From assembly GCA_016213775.1 (NCBI GenBank), contig JACQZR010000226.1:1-56504 (forward strand): 56,504 bases of DNA, given 5' to 3'. The DNA is from Acidobacteriota bacterium. Lineage in GTDB: Bacteria > Acidobacteriota > Terriglobia > Bryobacterales > Bryobacteraceae. The notes under the pieces were generated by a model. It searched no databases. It had not been told where the DNA came from and saw nothing but the letters and a program-made list of their open reading frames with translations. The translations under genes and the position numbers were made by a program. Below are positions 44,518 to 53,764 of the stretch, in pieces; within the stretch, counting starts at the first letter, position 1; each line of letters begins with the position of its first letter.

Positions 44518-45711
44518 TTACCCTGTGCGCGTCTGATGGGTTTGTGGCGGCGGATGGGGCGGGGTGGAGGCTGCGATGGCGAGAGCGGCCATTGCCACCA
44601 CCCAGGCGGCAACGCCGAGGCGTTGCATGGGGAAATCGACGATGCTGTGCAGGAAGACTGCGGCGATGCCGAGTGCCCAGGGTTTCCGCAGGGCGGCGCG
44701 GAGACTGAGGAAGGCGAAGAGGGCCATGAGGGCGACGAGCGGGAGTCCGCCATCGGCGGCCCATTCTGCCCAGTCATTGTGGGCGTGGTTCACGAAATGG
44801 CCGGAGTCAAAAGAGGCGAAGCGAGGGTAGACGATGGGGAATGAGCCGAGGCCCCAGCCGGAGAGCGGGCGCTGGCGGGCCATCTCGATGGCGGAAGCGA
44901 TCATTTCTTTGCGGAATTTCAGCGGGTTTTGGTCGGTGATTTTGGTGCTGAGCAGTTCCCACCCTCCGATGGCTACGAATAGGAGAGCGGCGCAGGCGAA
45001 TCCGGCTCCAGCGCGGATGGCGAAGCGGGAGGAGAGGTAGCGACGGCTGAGCAGAAAGAAGATGGGGATCTCGATCGTGGCGAGTGCGGCGCCGGCCCGG
45101 GAACCCGAAGCTACCGCGGAGGAATAGAGGAAGGCGGAGGCCGCCATCCAGAGCCAGTCCGTGCGCTTCTTGTGGATGGCCTTCCACAGGGCAAGAGGAA
45201 GAAGTAACGCGGCGAAGGAGGCGAAGTTATTGCGGCTGCGGAACGGCCCGGGCACATGGGCCTCCGCGGTCGGCCAGAGCCAGAAGAGTCTTCCACCGGA
45301 GCTGTAGAACTGCGCCATGGCGAGAAGGCAGACCGCTACGCTGAAGACTGCGGCGATGTGGAGGAGTTGTTCGCGGCGTGTGTGCGTGGTGGCGGCGACG
45401 GTCACGCCGGCGAATACGGCGGCGAGGGCGGCCCAGTCGAGCGCGCCGGACCAGGTAGTCCATTGCGCGGCGCTCTGCGAAGTGAGGTTCTGGAGCAGGC
45501 CGAGGATCGCGGCGGCAGCGAGACAGGCACCTGCGACGAGCGTCGCGGGACTGGGACTCGCCGGGAGGGATGTGGTGGTGCCGGATCGGCGTTGAGCGAA
45601 GAGACCCGCGACGCCGGCGATTCCTACGGCTGCTTGCAGCAGCCGCAGCGACCACGGCTGCTGATGCCAGATGAGCAGCGTCGCGAGACAGAGAACGATC
45701 AGAAGCGGCAT
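44518..45711 (-). CDS. O-antigen ligase / polymerase family membrane protein
   Basis: A 397-residue protein with about ten to twelve hydrophobic segments and the O-antigen ligase (Wzy_C) motif GPFRSRNNFASFAALLLPLA, then SGWGLGSFPIVYPRFASF and NHAHNDWAEWAADGGL. Such proteins polymerise or ligate polysaccharide units at the periplasmic face. It is the last gene of the exopolysaccharide operon, three bases after the preceding epimerase gene. Confidence 0.88.
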   Translation of the reverse strand: MPLLIVLCLATLLIWHQQPWSLRLLQAAVGIAGVAGLFAQRRSGTTTSLPASPSPATLVAGACLAAAAILGLLQNLTSQSAAQWTTWSGALDWAALAAVFAGVTVAATTHTRREQLLHIAAVFSVAVCLLAMAQFYSSGGRLFWLWPTAEAHVPGPFRSRNNFASFAALLLPLALWKAIHKKRTDWLWMAASAFLYSSAVASGSRAGAALATIEIPIFFLLSRRYLSSRFAIRAGAGFACAALLFVAIGGWELLSTKITDQNPLKFRKEMIASAIEMARQRPLSGWGLGSFPIVYPRFASFDSGHFVNHAHNDWAEWAADGGLPLVALMALFAFLSLRAALRKPWALGIAAVFLHSIVDFPMQRLGVAAWVVAMAALAIAASTPPHPPPQTHQTRTG

Positions 45712-45714
45712 GCG

Positions 45715-47313
45715 TCAGACGCGGACCTTCTCGGGCGTCCAGTCAGGCTCTTGCTGGTTGTTCAGTACGGCGGCGAACGCGGCCATGACTTGGGTATCCG
45801 TTTCTTCCTTGGAGGTCAACCGGCCAGCAGCTTTGAGGAACCGCTGGTTGTGGAAAAGCGGATCGGTGTAGTCGGAGATGCGTTTTGATTCGAGCGCTGC
45901 CTGCAAATCGCGCACGCCTGCTTCGAGGTGGGTCTTACATTCAAAGCCCAACTCGCAGCGGATCTTATCAAAGCAGACCCGGTAATTCCGCCGATCGGGG
46001 TTCTCGATGTGTTCCACACGCGTACCGGGCACAAGGCGTTGGATCGTGTCGGCCACTTGCGTAAGCGTGTAGTTGAGCCGGGAGTCTCCGAGATTGTAGA
46101 CTTCGCCACTGACGACGGAGAGAGGAGCATCGAGTGCAGTCAGGAAGCCTTCGGCAACATCGGACACGTGTATGAACGGACGCCACTGTTCTCCGTTGTA
46201 GATAGTGATGACGCCTTCGCGAAGGGACTTGGCGGTTAGGAGATTTACTACGAGGTCGAAACGCGGGCGGTAGGAATTGCCGAAGACCGTTGCGAGGCGA
46301 AGAATGGTTGGATGGAAGCGGTCAGTACGGGCGCGCAGAAGGGCTTGCTCGCTGTCGACCTTGGTTTGGGCGTAGAGCGAGATCGGGCCGACTTCGGATT
46401 GCTCGTCGACGATCTCCTCGGTTTCACCGTATACGCTGCAGGAAGAGGCGAACAGGAAACGCTCGACTCCGTAGCCTTTTGCGATCTCGGTCATCATACG
46501 TGTAGCGGCGTAGTTGATCTCCAGGGCGGCGGACTTGTCCTGTTCGCAGGCGGGGTCGCCGACGATGGCGGCGAGGTGCACTACCGCGCTGGCGCCGTTC
46601 ATGGCGGAAACGACGCTTTGGATGTTGCGGCAGTCACCGATCTGAAGCTCGAAGTTCGGATGGCCGAAGAGCTCGCGTACTGCGGAGTCGCCATAGACGA
46701 AGCTGTCCAGCAGACGGACCTTTCGACCTTGCGCAAGCAGCTTTCGGCAGAGGATGGACCCGATGTAGCCGCCGCCGCCAACGACGAGAACTGGCTTGTC
46801 CGGCTGTGGAATGCCGGACTGCACTGAATTGGGGTTTTTCTCCGGATCCGCCCCACCGGCGCTGTGAAACCACTGCTTCATCAGACGCGCGCCGATGGTT
46901 GTTGCGTTCACCATGAGGATGAAAGTGACAGCGGCACTTCGCGGGAGAGTGCCTGCACGGGCCATGAGGAACGCCGCAAGTATGAACGCTAACGAAGCGG
47001 CTGTTGCACCGCGCGCGAGCGTAAACAGCTTATAGCGGGAAGCGTAGGATCTGTTCCGGGTGTAGAAGCCGCTCGCGAGGAAGACCACCGGGAAGATCAC
47101 TGAAAGTGGGACGAAGGTCGTCAGATAAAGGGAGCGCAATTCGGCCACCGAATCCGGCGACACCAGCGGGCGGCTCTCGCTCATTTGCCACAGCAAAGCC
47201 GCGGCGAGTGAAGCGAGCGCGGACAGGTGTACAAGGATGAGGTCGGCGATCACACGCGGGAATATCTCTCTCAGCACACGGTCGCTCAGGGGACGGCTCT
47301 GGAACTTGTTCAT
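45715..47313 (-). CDS. Membrane-anchored NAD-dependent sugar epimerase/dehydratase
   Basis: A 532-residue fusion. Residues 1-150 hold four membrane helices with FLASGFYTRNRSYASRYKLF, like the N-terminal part of CapD/WbpM polysaccharide enzymes. From residue 174 an extended short-chain dehydrogenase follows: nucleotide loop VVGGGGYIGS, HLAAIVGDP, active-site Ser in FASSCSVYG and Tyr314-xxx-Lys318 in YAQTK, with RPFIHVSDVAEG near the end. The middle domain of CapD proteins is missing. It probably modifies nucleotide sugars for exopolysaccharide. ATG preceded by AGGAG. Confidence 0.86.
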   Translation of the reverse strand: MNKFQSRPLSDRVLREIFPRVIADLILVHLSALASLAAALLWQMSESRPLVSPDSVAELRSLYLTTFVPLSVIFPVVFLASGFYTRNRSYASRYKLFTLARGATAASLAFILAAFLMARAGTLPRSAAVTFILMVNATTIGARLMKQWFHSAGGADPEKNPNSVQSGIPQPDKPVLVVGGGGYIGSILCRKLLAQGRKVRLLDSFVYGDSAVRELFGHPNFELQIGDCRNIQSVVSAMNGASAVVHLAAIVGDPACEQDKSAALEINYAATRMMTEIAKGYGVERFLFASSCSVYGETEEIVDEQSEVGPISLYAQTKVDSEQALLRARTDRFHPTILRLATVFGNSYRPRFDLVVNLLTAKSLREGVITIYNGEQWRPFIHVSDVAEGFLTALDAPLSVVSGEVYNLGDSRLNYTLTQVADTIQRLVPGTRVEHIENPDRRNYRVCFDKIRCELGFECKTHLEAGVRDLQAALESKRISDYTDPLFHNQRFLKAAGRLTSKEETDTQVMAAFAAVLNNQQEPDWTPEKVRV

Positions 47314-47346
47314 TTTCTACTCCTGCAATTCATCGTTGGGAAACTC

Positions 47347-48582
47347 TTAGGATGGAAGCACTCTTTCGGCATTGGGACGAAGGTCCACTCCCGCTGCGAC
47401 ATCCAGGCCGACGCGAACGGTGGTGGACGCCCGATGATTCTCAATGACGCCGGTGACTGCTGCGATCACATCCTCCACATCCTCATCGGTCATTCGGGGG
47501 TATGCCGGCAAGGAGAATAGACCTTTGAAGAAGTGCTCTGCATTCGGGAACTGCTCGGGGCGGTAGCCGTAGGTGTCCCGATAGTAAGGGTGGCGATGGA
47601 GCGGGATGAAGTGAACGCTCGTACCAATGTTTCTTTTCCGTAGTTCGTCAATGAAGCCCGTTCTGTCAATCCTGAGGCGGCCTTCCCGGATGCGGACGGC
47701 GTAGACGTGATAGACGTGCCGTCGGCCGGGGAGTTCTTCCGGAAGCTGCAGTTCCTCGTAACGGCGGAAAGCGGCGTCGAAGCGGGCCGCGATTCCGCGC
47801 CGACGCTGAATAAAACCGTCCAGCTTGCGCAGTTGATGGAGGCCCATCGAAGCCTGGATGTCGGTCATGTTGTCCTTGTAGCCGGGCTCCATGACTTCGT
47901 AATACCAGGAGCCTGTTTCGGTGTAACGCTTCCAGGCATCGCGGCTCATTCCATGCAGAGCGAGCCGCCGCAGGAGCACTGCGAGTTGGTCGTCCTCGGT
48001 GGTGATCATGCCGCCTTCGCCGGTGGTCATGTTTTTGGTGGCGTAGAAGCTGAACGATGTGGTGCGTCCAAGTGTTCCAATGGGGGTGCCGTGATAGGCT
48101 GCGCCAACCGCATGGGCCGCGTCTTCAAGGACTTGCACACCGCGGCAGTGGGCCAGTTCGAGAAGATCGTGCATCTCGCAGGCCTGGCCGGCGAAGTGTA
48201 CAGGGATGATGGCGCGCGTCCTTGCGGTAAGCAATGGGTATACGGCCTCGGCATCCAGGAGGCCTTCGCTTCCGACGTCCGCGATGACTGGCTTGGCTCC
48301 GAGGTGTTCGACGACGTTGGCCGTGGCACAGAACGTCATCGTTGGGACAATCACCTCGTCGCCCGGTCCAATTCCACAGGCCTTTAGTGAGAGGTGCAAG
48401 GCCGCGGTACAGGAGTTGACGGCTATGGCGTTTCTGGCACCGGCATAGTGCGCGAATTCGGCTTCAAAGCGTTTCACTTTCGGGCCGGTGGTAACCCAAC
48501 CCGATCGCAGACTGTCGACAACTTCATTGATCTCTTCCTCACCGATCTGAGGAAGGCTGTAGGCAAGAAACTGGTTCCGCAC
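47347..48582 (-). CDS. DegT/DnrJ/EryC1/StrS aminotransferase
   Basis: A 411-residue PLP-dependent sugar aminotransferase: LRSGWVTTGPKVKRFEAEFA, NSCTAALHLSLKACGI, MTFCATANVVEHLGAKPVIA, LEDAAHAVGA and SFYATKNMTTGEGG with the internal aldimine Lys. It transfers an amino group to a nucleotide-bound keto-sugar, which the neighbouring acetyltransferase may then acetylate. The start is GTG 48582, with GGAG seven bases upstream; it overlaps the glycosyltransferase gene by 44 bases. Confidence 0.92.
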   Translation of the reverse strand: MRNQFLAYSLPQIGEEEINEVVDSLRSGWVTTGPKVKRFEAEFAHYAGARNAIAVNSCTAALHLSLKACGIGPGDEVIVPTMTFCATANVVEHLGAKPVIADVGSEGLLDAEAVYPLLTARTRAIIPVHFAGQACEMHDLLELAHCRGVQVLEDAAHAVGAAYHGTPIGTLGRTTSFSFYATKNMTTGEGGMITTEDDQLAVLLRRLALHGMSRDAWKRYTETGSWYYEVMEPGYKDNMTDIQASMGLHQLRKLDGFIQRRRGIAARFDAAFRRYEELQLPEELPGRRHVYHVYAVRIREGRLRIDRTGFIDELRKRNIGTSVHFIPLHRHPYYRDTYGYRPEQFPNAEHFFKGLFSLPAYPRMTDEDVEDVIAAVTGVIENHRASTTVRVGLDVAAGVDLRPNAERVLPS

Positions 48583-49810
48583 TTTGGATCTCCTTTTCCA
48601 CGCTGGTACGCATGCTGTGAATGGGGTGACAGGCAACGGCAGGCTCGCTACTGCCGTACTCCGTGGGGTCCACGCGCTTCAATAATTCGAGATAGAGGCG
48701 GTGATAGCCGGCGAGCATGACACTGTCGGTGTAGTTGTTGAGGAAGACATTTCGCGCCGCGGCCTGCTTTTGCAGCCGTAACGCGGGATCGATAGCCATG
48801 GCTGCGATGGCTCCGGCAAGTTCCGTCGGCTGGCCAGGGGGCACGAGGATTGCGCCCTTGCCAGATTGAGTTGCTTCGATGTTCGGGCTGATGCTGGTGG
48901 TGACGATGGCCTTGCCGGCTGCCATTGCCTCCAGCAGGGCGATAGAAAGGCCTTCGCGCCATGTTGGCAGGACGACAATGTCCGACGCATCGAGCAGCAG
49001 GGGCACATCAGACCGGAACCCGAGGAAACGGATGTGTCCGGCGAGGGCGCGTTGTTGGACGAGTTCTTCGAGTTGGGGGCGCAGAGGGCCTTCCCCGGCA
49101 AACCAGACGACCAAGCGGTCACCCCAGTAGCTGCGCAGTTGGGCAACGGCTTCCACCATGTCCTCGAGGCCCTTCTCGGCAGCAAGCCTGCCAGGAGTGA
49201 AGAGAACGATCTGCCCTGGCTTGACGCCGAGCGACTCTCGGAGCTCTTCCCTTTCGCCGCGACTGAATCGCGGTGGATCGGGGATGCCGTTGGGGACGGC
49301 GCGGATCTTTTCAGGAGAGGCAATGCCCAAACGTTTTCCCCAATCAGCATGGAAATGGCTGACCGTGATCACACGATCGCATGCCCATGAGGCGATGCGG
49401 TCCAACAATGTGTAGAAGGCGATTTTCCGAGGTGGGGAGCCTTCGTGAAAGGCAAAGCCGTGTGCGGTGTGAATGACGATGGGAACACCGGCTAATCGGG
49501 CAGCAATTCTGCCGACAAAGCCCGCCTTCGTCGTGTGAGTGTGGACAACGGTGTAGGGCTGCATCCGCAGAAAGCGCCAGAGACGAATGAGCCCCAGCAG
49601 ATCGCGAAATGGCCTGATGGCACGCCAGATAACGTCCAACTCCACCGTGCGAACACCTGCGCGGCGAGCAGCGTCCAGAAAGACCGGGTCGGTTGCGAGG
49701 ATCTCCACTTGCCAACCGAGTGATGTCCAGAAGCCCGCCAGCCGCAAAATGGCGAACGAGGCACCACCGAATTTAGAGTCGCCAACAACTTGCAGAATCC
49801 GTACGTTCAT
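48539..49810 (-). CDS. Glycosyltransferase family 4
   Basis: A 423-residue GT4 enzyme: VVGDSKFGGASFAILRLAGF at the acceptor side, HTHTTKAGFVGRIAARLAGV, FTPGRLAAEKGLEDMVEAV and the donor-site EGLSIALLEAMAAGKAIV with the EX7E pattern. It should add one sugar to the lipid-linked repeat unit in the cytosol. Its ATG overlaps the acetyltransferase stop (ATGA). Confidence 0.92.
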   Translation of the reverse strand: MNVRILQVVGDSKFGGASFAILRLAGFWTSLGWQVEILATDPVFLDAARRAGVRTVELDVIWRAIRPFRDLLGLIRLWRFLRMQPYTVVHTHTTKAGFVGRIAARLAGVPIVIHTAHGFAFHEGSPPRKIAFYTLLDRIASWACDRVITVSHFHADWGKRLGIASPEKIRAVPNGIPDPPRFSRGEREELRESLGVKPGQIVLFTPGRLAAEKGLEDMVEAVAQLRSYWGDRLVVWFAGEGPLRPQLEELVQQRALAGHIRFLGFRSDVPLLLDASDIVVLPTWREGLSIALLEAMAAGKAIVTTSISPNIEATQSGKGAILVPPGQPTELAGAIAAMAIDPALRLQKQAAARNVFLNNYTDSVMLAGYHRLYLELLKRVDPTEYGSSEPAVACHPIHSMRTSVEKEIQSAEPVSCLQPSSDR

Positions 49811-50805
49811 GCGTTTTGGTTTCCCTTCGTCGCGAGCAGTTTGCGGAAGGTGAGGCTGGTGGCCGCCAGACGGAACCCGCAGGACTCATACAGACGCCCG
49901 GCGGGGATGTTACGAAACTGGGTGCCGACCGTTACCGCGTCGCAACCTTGCGCTTTGAGCCAATGCAAGGCGTTGAGTGTGGTCATTCGAGCCAACCCTT
50001 TGCCACGAGCCTTCTCCGAAGTAGCAACAAGCACGATCGTTGCCAATTTCTTGCCGGTGAGCAAGGCGACATCTTTGTCGAAGCTAAGCGTAACGTAGCT
50101 CAGCACTTCGTTTTCGCGGGCAGCAACAAACACCGCATCGGCGGCCTTGCCCGAGCAGGAGTTGCGAAGCCACTCACGGTGCAGTCGATTCGCAATGGAA
50201 GTCGAGAGTGCCGAATCGGCATGAAAACGGTCAAATTGATACGCACGGTCCGCCAGATCGACTACTCCCTCGACGTGCCACGGCTGAAGAAGCCCGATCG
50301 TGAGGTCAGAGCTGCGTTGAAGAGCGGGGCCGGCGAAATCGGTGAGCCGCAGGGCGAAGGTTTGGATGCCGTCCATGAGCTGGAATCCGGCGCCTTCGAG
50401 AGCGTGGACCAAAAAGAGGTCAGAAGTGGATGCCCGCGCCGTGAGGTGATGGATTCGCTCCTCCACGCAGTCGTTGAGGAGAGCCGCCAGGCATTCCCGG
50501 AAATTGGACGGACCATTCCTGAATCCAGCAGCAGCGAACTCAACTCTGGCGGCCGGGAAGCCGAACTGGGCCGTGTCCCAGGAAAGAGGCTTCCAGGCGG
50601 CCGCCGCATCCTGCTTGAGATGGATGCGGACATCGGGATTGGCGACCCAATCGGCGACGCGGTGATCGAGTAGCATTGCCATTTCGGAACCCGTGACCAG
50701 AGCCGGAAAGGGAAACAAAGGGACTTCGCCCAGCAGCTTCACGAGGGTCTCGTGGACGGGATTGACAGGACTAACGGTTGGAATCGGTTGCAGTGCGGCT
50801 GCCAT
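49807..50805 (-). CDS. GNAT-fold sugar amine acetyltransferase (WecD-like)
   Basis: A 332-residue protein whose C-terminal third is a GNAT domain with the acetyl-CoA loop ATSEKARGKGLARMTTLNAL and YESCGFRLAAT. The layout resembles dTDP-4-amino-sugar acetyltransferases. Next to a sugar aminotransferase it likely acetylates the amino sugar that enzyme makes. ATG 50805 is preceded by AGGAGG with ideal spacing, so the longer starts upstream are not used. It overlaps the sugar transferase gene by 35 bases. Confidence 0.8.
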   Translation of the reverse strand: MAAALQPIPTVSPVNPVHETLVKLLGEVPLFPFPALVTGSEMAMLLDHRVADWVANPDVRIHLKQDAAAAWKPLSWDTAQFGFPAARVEFAAAGFRNGPSNFRECLAALLNDCVEERIHHLTARASTSDLFLVHALEGAGFQLMDGIQTFALRLTDFAGPALQRSSDLTIGLLQPWHVEGVVDLADRAYQFDRFHADSALSTSIANRLHREWLRNSCSGKAADAVFVAARENEVLSYVTLSFDKDVALLTGKKLATIVLVATSEKARGKGLARMTTLNALHWLKAQGCDAVTVGTQFRNIPAGRLYESCGFRLAATSLTFRKLLATKGNQNA

Positions 50806-51394
50806 TGCTTCCTCCTTCATGAATGCCTCGACGCAGGAATACGTAAGGAAAGGTCTTGAATAAGATCTCGAAGTCGCGCCAGAGAGACCAGTTGGCGACA
50901 TAGTGGGCATCGAGTTGGCGGCGGTGCTCCCAACTGATGCTGTTGCGCCCGCTGATCTGCGCCAGTCCGGTGATGCCCGGCCGCATGGCCAGTTTTACGC
51001 GATCGGCAGTGGAGTAGTAGCGGAGCTGGTCGGACTGGTCTGGCCGCGGCCCGACGATGCTCATTTCGCCGGCGAGGACGTTCCACAACTGCGGAAGCTC
51101 GTCCAAGCTAGTTGCGCGAAGCCAGGCGCCGAGCGGTGTTACTCTCGGATCGGACTGGCCGGTGAAGGCGGAGCCGTCGGCGTTTCTCAGGTCCGGGGCC
51201 CCGTTTCGCATCGTACGAAACTTGCAGATGCGGAACGTCACTCCGTGACGGCCAAGGCGCTTTTGGCGGAAGATGGCCGGGCCTGGCGAGGTGATCCGAA
51301 CCGCTACCCAGATGAAGCCAAGCAGTGGAGCGAGCACCACCATCGCAACGAAGGCGATGAGGATGTCGGTGAGGCGCTTTAGGACGTCTTCCAT
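50771..51394 (-). CDS. Undecaprenyl-phosphate sugar-1-phosphate transferase
   Basis: A 207-residue WcaJ/WbaP-type bacterial sugar transferase with one membrane helix (about residues 6-34), QKRLGRHGVTFRICKFRTM, then LDELPQLWNVLAGEMSIVGP and RPDQ. It starts polysaccharide assembly by loading a sugar phosphate onto undecaprenyl phosphate. It lacks the extra N-terminal helices of large family members. ATG 51394 is preceded by GGAAAGG; 100 bases separate it from the tyrosine kinase gene, enough for an internal regulatory site. Confidence 0.9.
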   Translation of the reverse strand: MEDVLKRLTDILIAFVAMVVLAPLLGFIWVAVRITSPGPAIFRQKRLGRHGVTFRICKFRTMRNGAPDLRNADGSAFTGQSDPRVTPLGAWLRATSLDELPQLWNVLAGEMSIVGPRPDQSDQLRYYSTADRVKLAMRPGITGLAQISGRNSISWEHRRQLDAHYVANWSLWRDFEILFKTFPYVFLRRGIHEGGSNGSRTATDSNR

Positions 51395-51494
51395 GCGGAT
51401 CCCTTTCCTTTCCAAAGCCGCTACTTGAGGCGCGCGCACGCTACACGGGCGGCGTGGCCCATTTGCTCACGGCGATCTCCGTTCCTGCGATGAA

Positions 51495-53714
51495 CTATCC
51501 CTTGGCGGGCTTGTAGTACTTGCCATAGTGGCTGTAGTAGTAGTAGCTGTCGCTCATCTCCTGATGAACCTGATTGAGCACGATCCCCATGACGTTTGCG
51601 CGCAGCCGGGTGAGTGTTCCGAGAACCGCGGCCACAGCTTGGCGGCTTGTTTCTCCGGCACGGGTGACGACCACGACACCGTCGACAGAAGTGGCCATCT
51701 GCAAGGGTTCGGCGAAGCCGAGGAGCGGTGGTGCGTCAAGGATGATCATGTCGTATTCGGCACCGGCTTCTTCAAGCACTTGCAACAATCCGCGGCCGAC
51801 GAGATCAGAAGCGCGGCGGGAGGGGGGACCGGCCGGAAGTACGTCCAGGAACGGAAGCCCCTCCGGCTTGCAGAGAATCTCCCTCCAGGAGACCTCGCCG
51901 AGAAGGACGTTGGAAAGACCGATTGCAGTAGAGAGTCCGAAACGCTTGTGTACGCTGGGGCGGCGCAGGTCGCCGTCGATGAGCAACGTCTTGTGATGTT
52001 GTTCGGCATGCGTGGCGGCGAGATGGGCGGCGATGGTGGATTTGCCTTCTCCGGGGGAAGCGCTGGTCACCAGCAGGGAACGAAGGCGCCTGTCGAAATC
52101 GCTGAGCAGGATGGAATTGCGGAGTGTACGAATGGATTCCGCATAGGAGTCCATATGCTCGTTGCCGTCACTGAGAGCAACCAGCGCCTTGCTGGTTCCG
52201 ACACCGTTCTGAGCGACCGGGCCGAGGCGGGACTTCCAGTTCTTGACCACCGGCAAGGTGCCGATGACCTGAGTGTTGAGCGTGCGAGCAGCCTGTTCGG
52301 GGTCGCGGACGGTGTTGTCGAGGGTGTCGCTGAGCACGGCGGCTCCGCAGGCGATGAGAGTCGAGAACAGGAATGCGAGTGCGATATTCAGATTGAAATT
52401 CGGAAAGACAGGCTTATGGGAGGGACGCGCCGCGTCCGCAATGCGGATGGACGAGTTCTGGAAGCTGGCATTGATGCCAGCCTCTTTGATCTTGCGAACG
52501 AGTTCCTCGTAGAGCTTCTTGTCGGCTTCGGCTTCTCGCTTTAGAGCCTGGTATTCGAAGGAACGGGAGTTGAGGCGATCGAAATCGCTTTTGGTTTCCT
52601 GAACGGTTTTTTGCAGCATGCCCTCGCGGCTCATCGACTCCTGGTATTCGATCTCCACGCGCTGGGCGATGTTCTGACGCGTCTTGTCGTGCAGGCGCTG
52701 GACCTCACCAAGCTGCGCTGCGACCTTGCGGTACTCCGGATGGGCAGTACCGTAGTGGGTCTTGACCTGAGTGAACTTCTCCTGCGCCTCGTTCAACTTT
52801 TCAGTGAGCTTGCGCAGGGGTTCCCCCTGGGCGGAAACCTGCGCGGCTTCCAACGACCCGTTGCGGACCGAATAGAATGCGGCTTCCTTACGGACACGAT
52901 CAGCCTGTGCATTGGTGTATTCGGTATTGAGTTGGAGGAGCCGTGCGGAGAGGATACTGGTTTTTTCCTCGGGGCTGATGACGTTCAGTTCGCGTTCGAA
53001 CTGCATCAGAGCAGCGCCTGACTGTTCCATCTTGGCTCGCAGTTCCTCCATCTGCTTCTCCATGAAATGGGTGAGGCTGGCCGAGGACTTGAAGCGGATG
53101 TTGTAGGTGTGTTCGAGGTACGATTGCGCAATCGCATTGGACACGTCCGCGGACAACTGCGGATCGGCGGAGCGAAAGCTGATCAACAGCAGATAAGTGC
53201 TGCTGGGGCGAGTGACTTTGAGATTCTTCTGGAAGACCGGCGCCTGGGCAACATTTGATGCGCTCCAGTTCTTGCCTTCCTTGGTGGAGTCTACCGCGAG
53301 CAGGTTGAAACGATGCGAGACAGGACGAAGGACGCTGTCGGACTGGACGAGCCTAACCTGGGTTGCGAGGAACTGGTCGGAATCGAGCATCGCCGAGGAG
53401 CGTACCGCGTCCTGACCAACGACGCCATTGGGGGTTTGGCGGTCGATATCCACGGTAGTGGTGGATTCAAAGACCGGTGTAATGCGGTTGGAGACAACGG
53501 CGGTGGCAGACACGCAGGCGGCAACGAATAGGAGAATCTTCCAGCGATGCCGTTTGAAAATCCAGAGATAGTGCGACAGAGGAACTCCGGTATCCTCGGG
53601 CTCCTGTTCGACGAACATCGGCGGCGCCCAAGGGGCTAGGCGGCCCGGATCGCCGCCATACCGCGAGGATTCACTCATCAACGCTAATTCTTTGTCGGTC
53701 TTTTCGTATGACAT
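51495..53714 (-). CDS. Polysaccharide chain-length regulator / BY tyrosine kinase (Wzc type)
   Basis: A 739-residue Wzc-like fusion: Wzz domain with membrane helix near residues 60-78, long coiled coil (about 195-400), second helix near 430, then the kinase with Walker A ASPGEGKST (about 547), Walker A' LLIDGDLRRPS and Walker B IILDAPP. The C-terminus ends in a tyrosine cluster, SYYYYSHYGKYYKPAKG, the autophosphorylation tail. It controls polymer length and export together with the outer-membrane protein. ATG with AGGAG upstream. Confidence 0.95.
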   Translation of the reverse strand: MSYEKTDKELALMSESSRYGGDPGRLAPWAPPMFVEQEPEDTGVPLSHYLWIFKRHRWKILLFVAACVSATAVVSNRITPVFESTTTVDIDRQTPNGVVGQDAVRSSAMLDSDQFLATQVRLVQSDSVLRPVSHRFNLLAVDSTKEGKNWSASNVAQAPVFQKNLKVTRPSSTYLLLISFRSADPQLSADVSNAIAQSYLEHTYNIRFKSSASLTHFMEKQMEELRAKMEQSGAALMQFERELNVISPEEKTSILSARLLQLNTEYTNAQADRVRKEAAFYSVRNGSLEAAQVSAQGEPLRKLTEKLNEAQEKFTQVKTHYGTAHPEYRKVAAQLGEVQRLHDKTRQNIAQRVEIEYQESMSREGMLQKTVQETKSDFDRLNSRSFEYQALKREAEADKKLYEELVRKIKEAGINASFQNSSIRIADAARPSHKPVFPNFNLNIALAFLFSTLIACGAAVLSDTLDNTVRDPEQAARTLNTQVIGTLPVVKNWKSRLGPVAQNGVGTSKALVALSDGNEHMDSYAESIRTLRNSILLSDFDRRLRSLLVTSASPGEGKSTIAAHLAATHAEQHHKTLLIDGDLRRPSVHKRFGLSTAIGLSNVLLGEVSWREILCKPEGLPFLDVLPAGPPSRRASDLVGRGLLQVLEEAGAEYDMIILDAPPLLGFAEPLQMATSVDGVVVVTRAGETSRQAVAAVLGTLTRLRANVMGIVLNQVHQEMSDSYYYYSHYGKYYKPAKG

Positions 53715-53764
53715 GGAACTCCTGTAAATCTTGTTGAGCTGGGCCTGGTGCAGACGCGTCCCTG

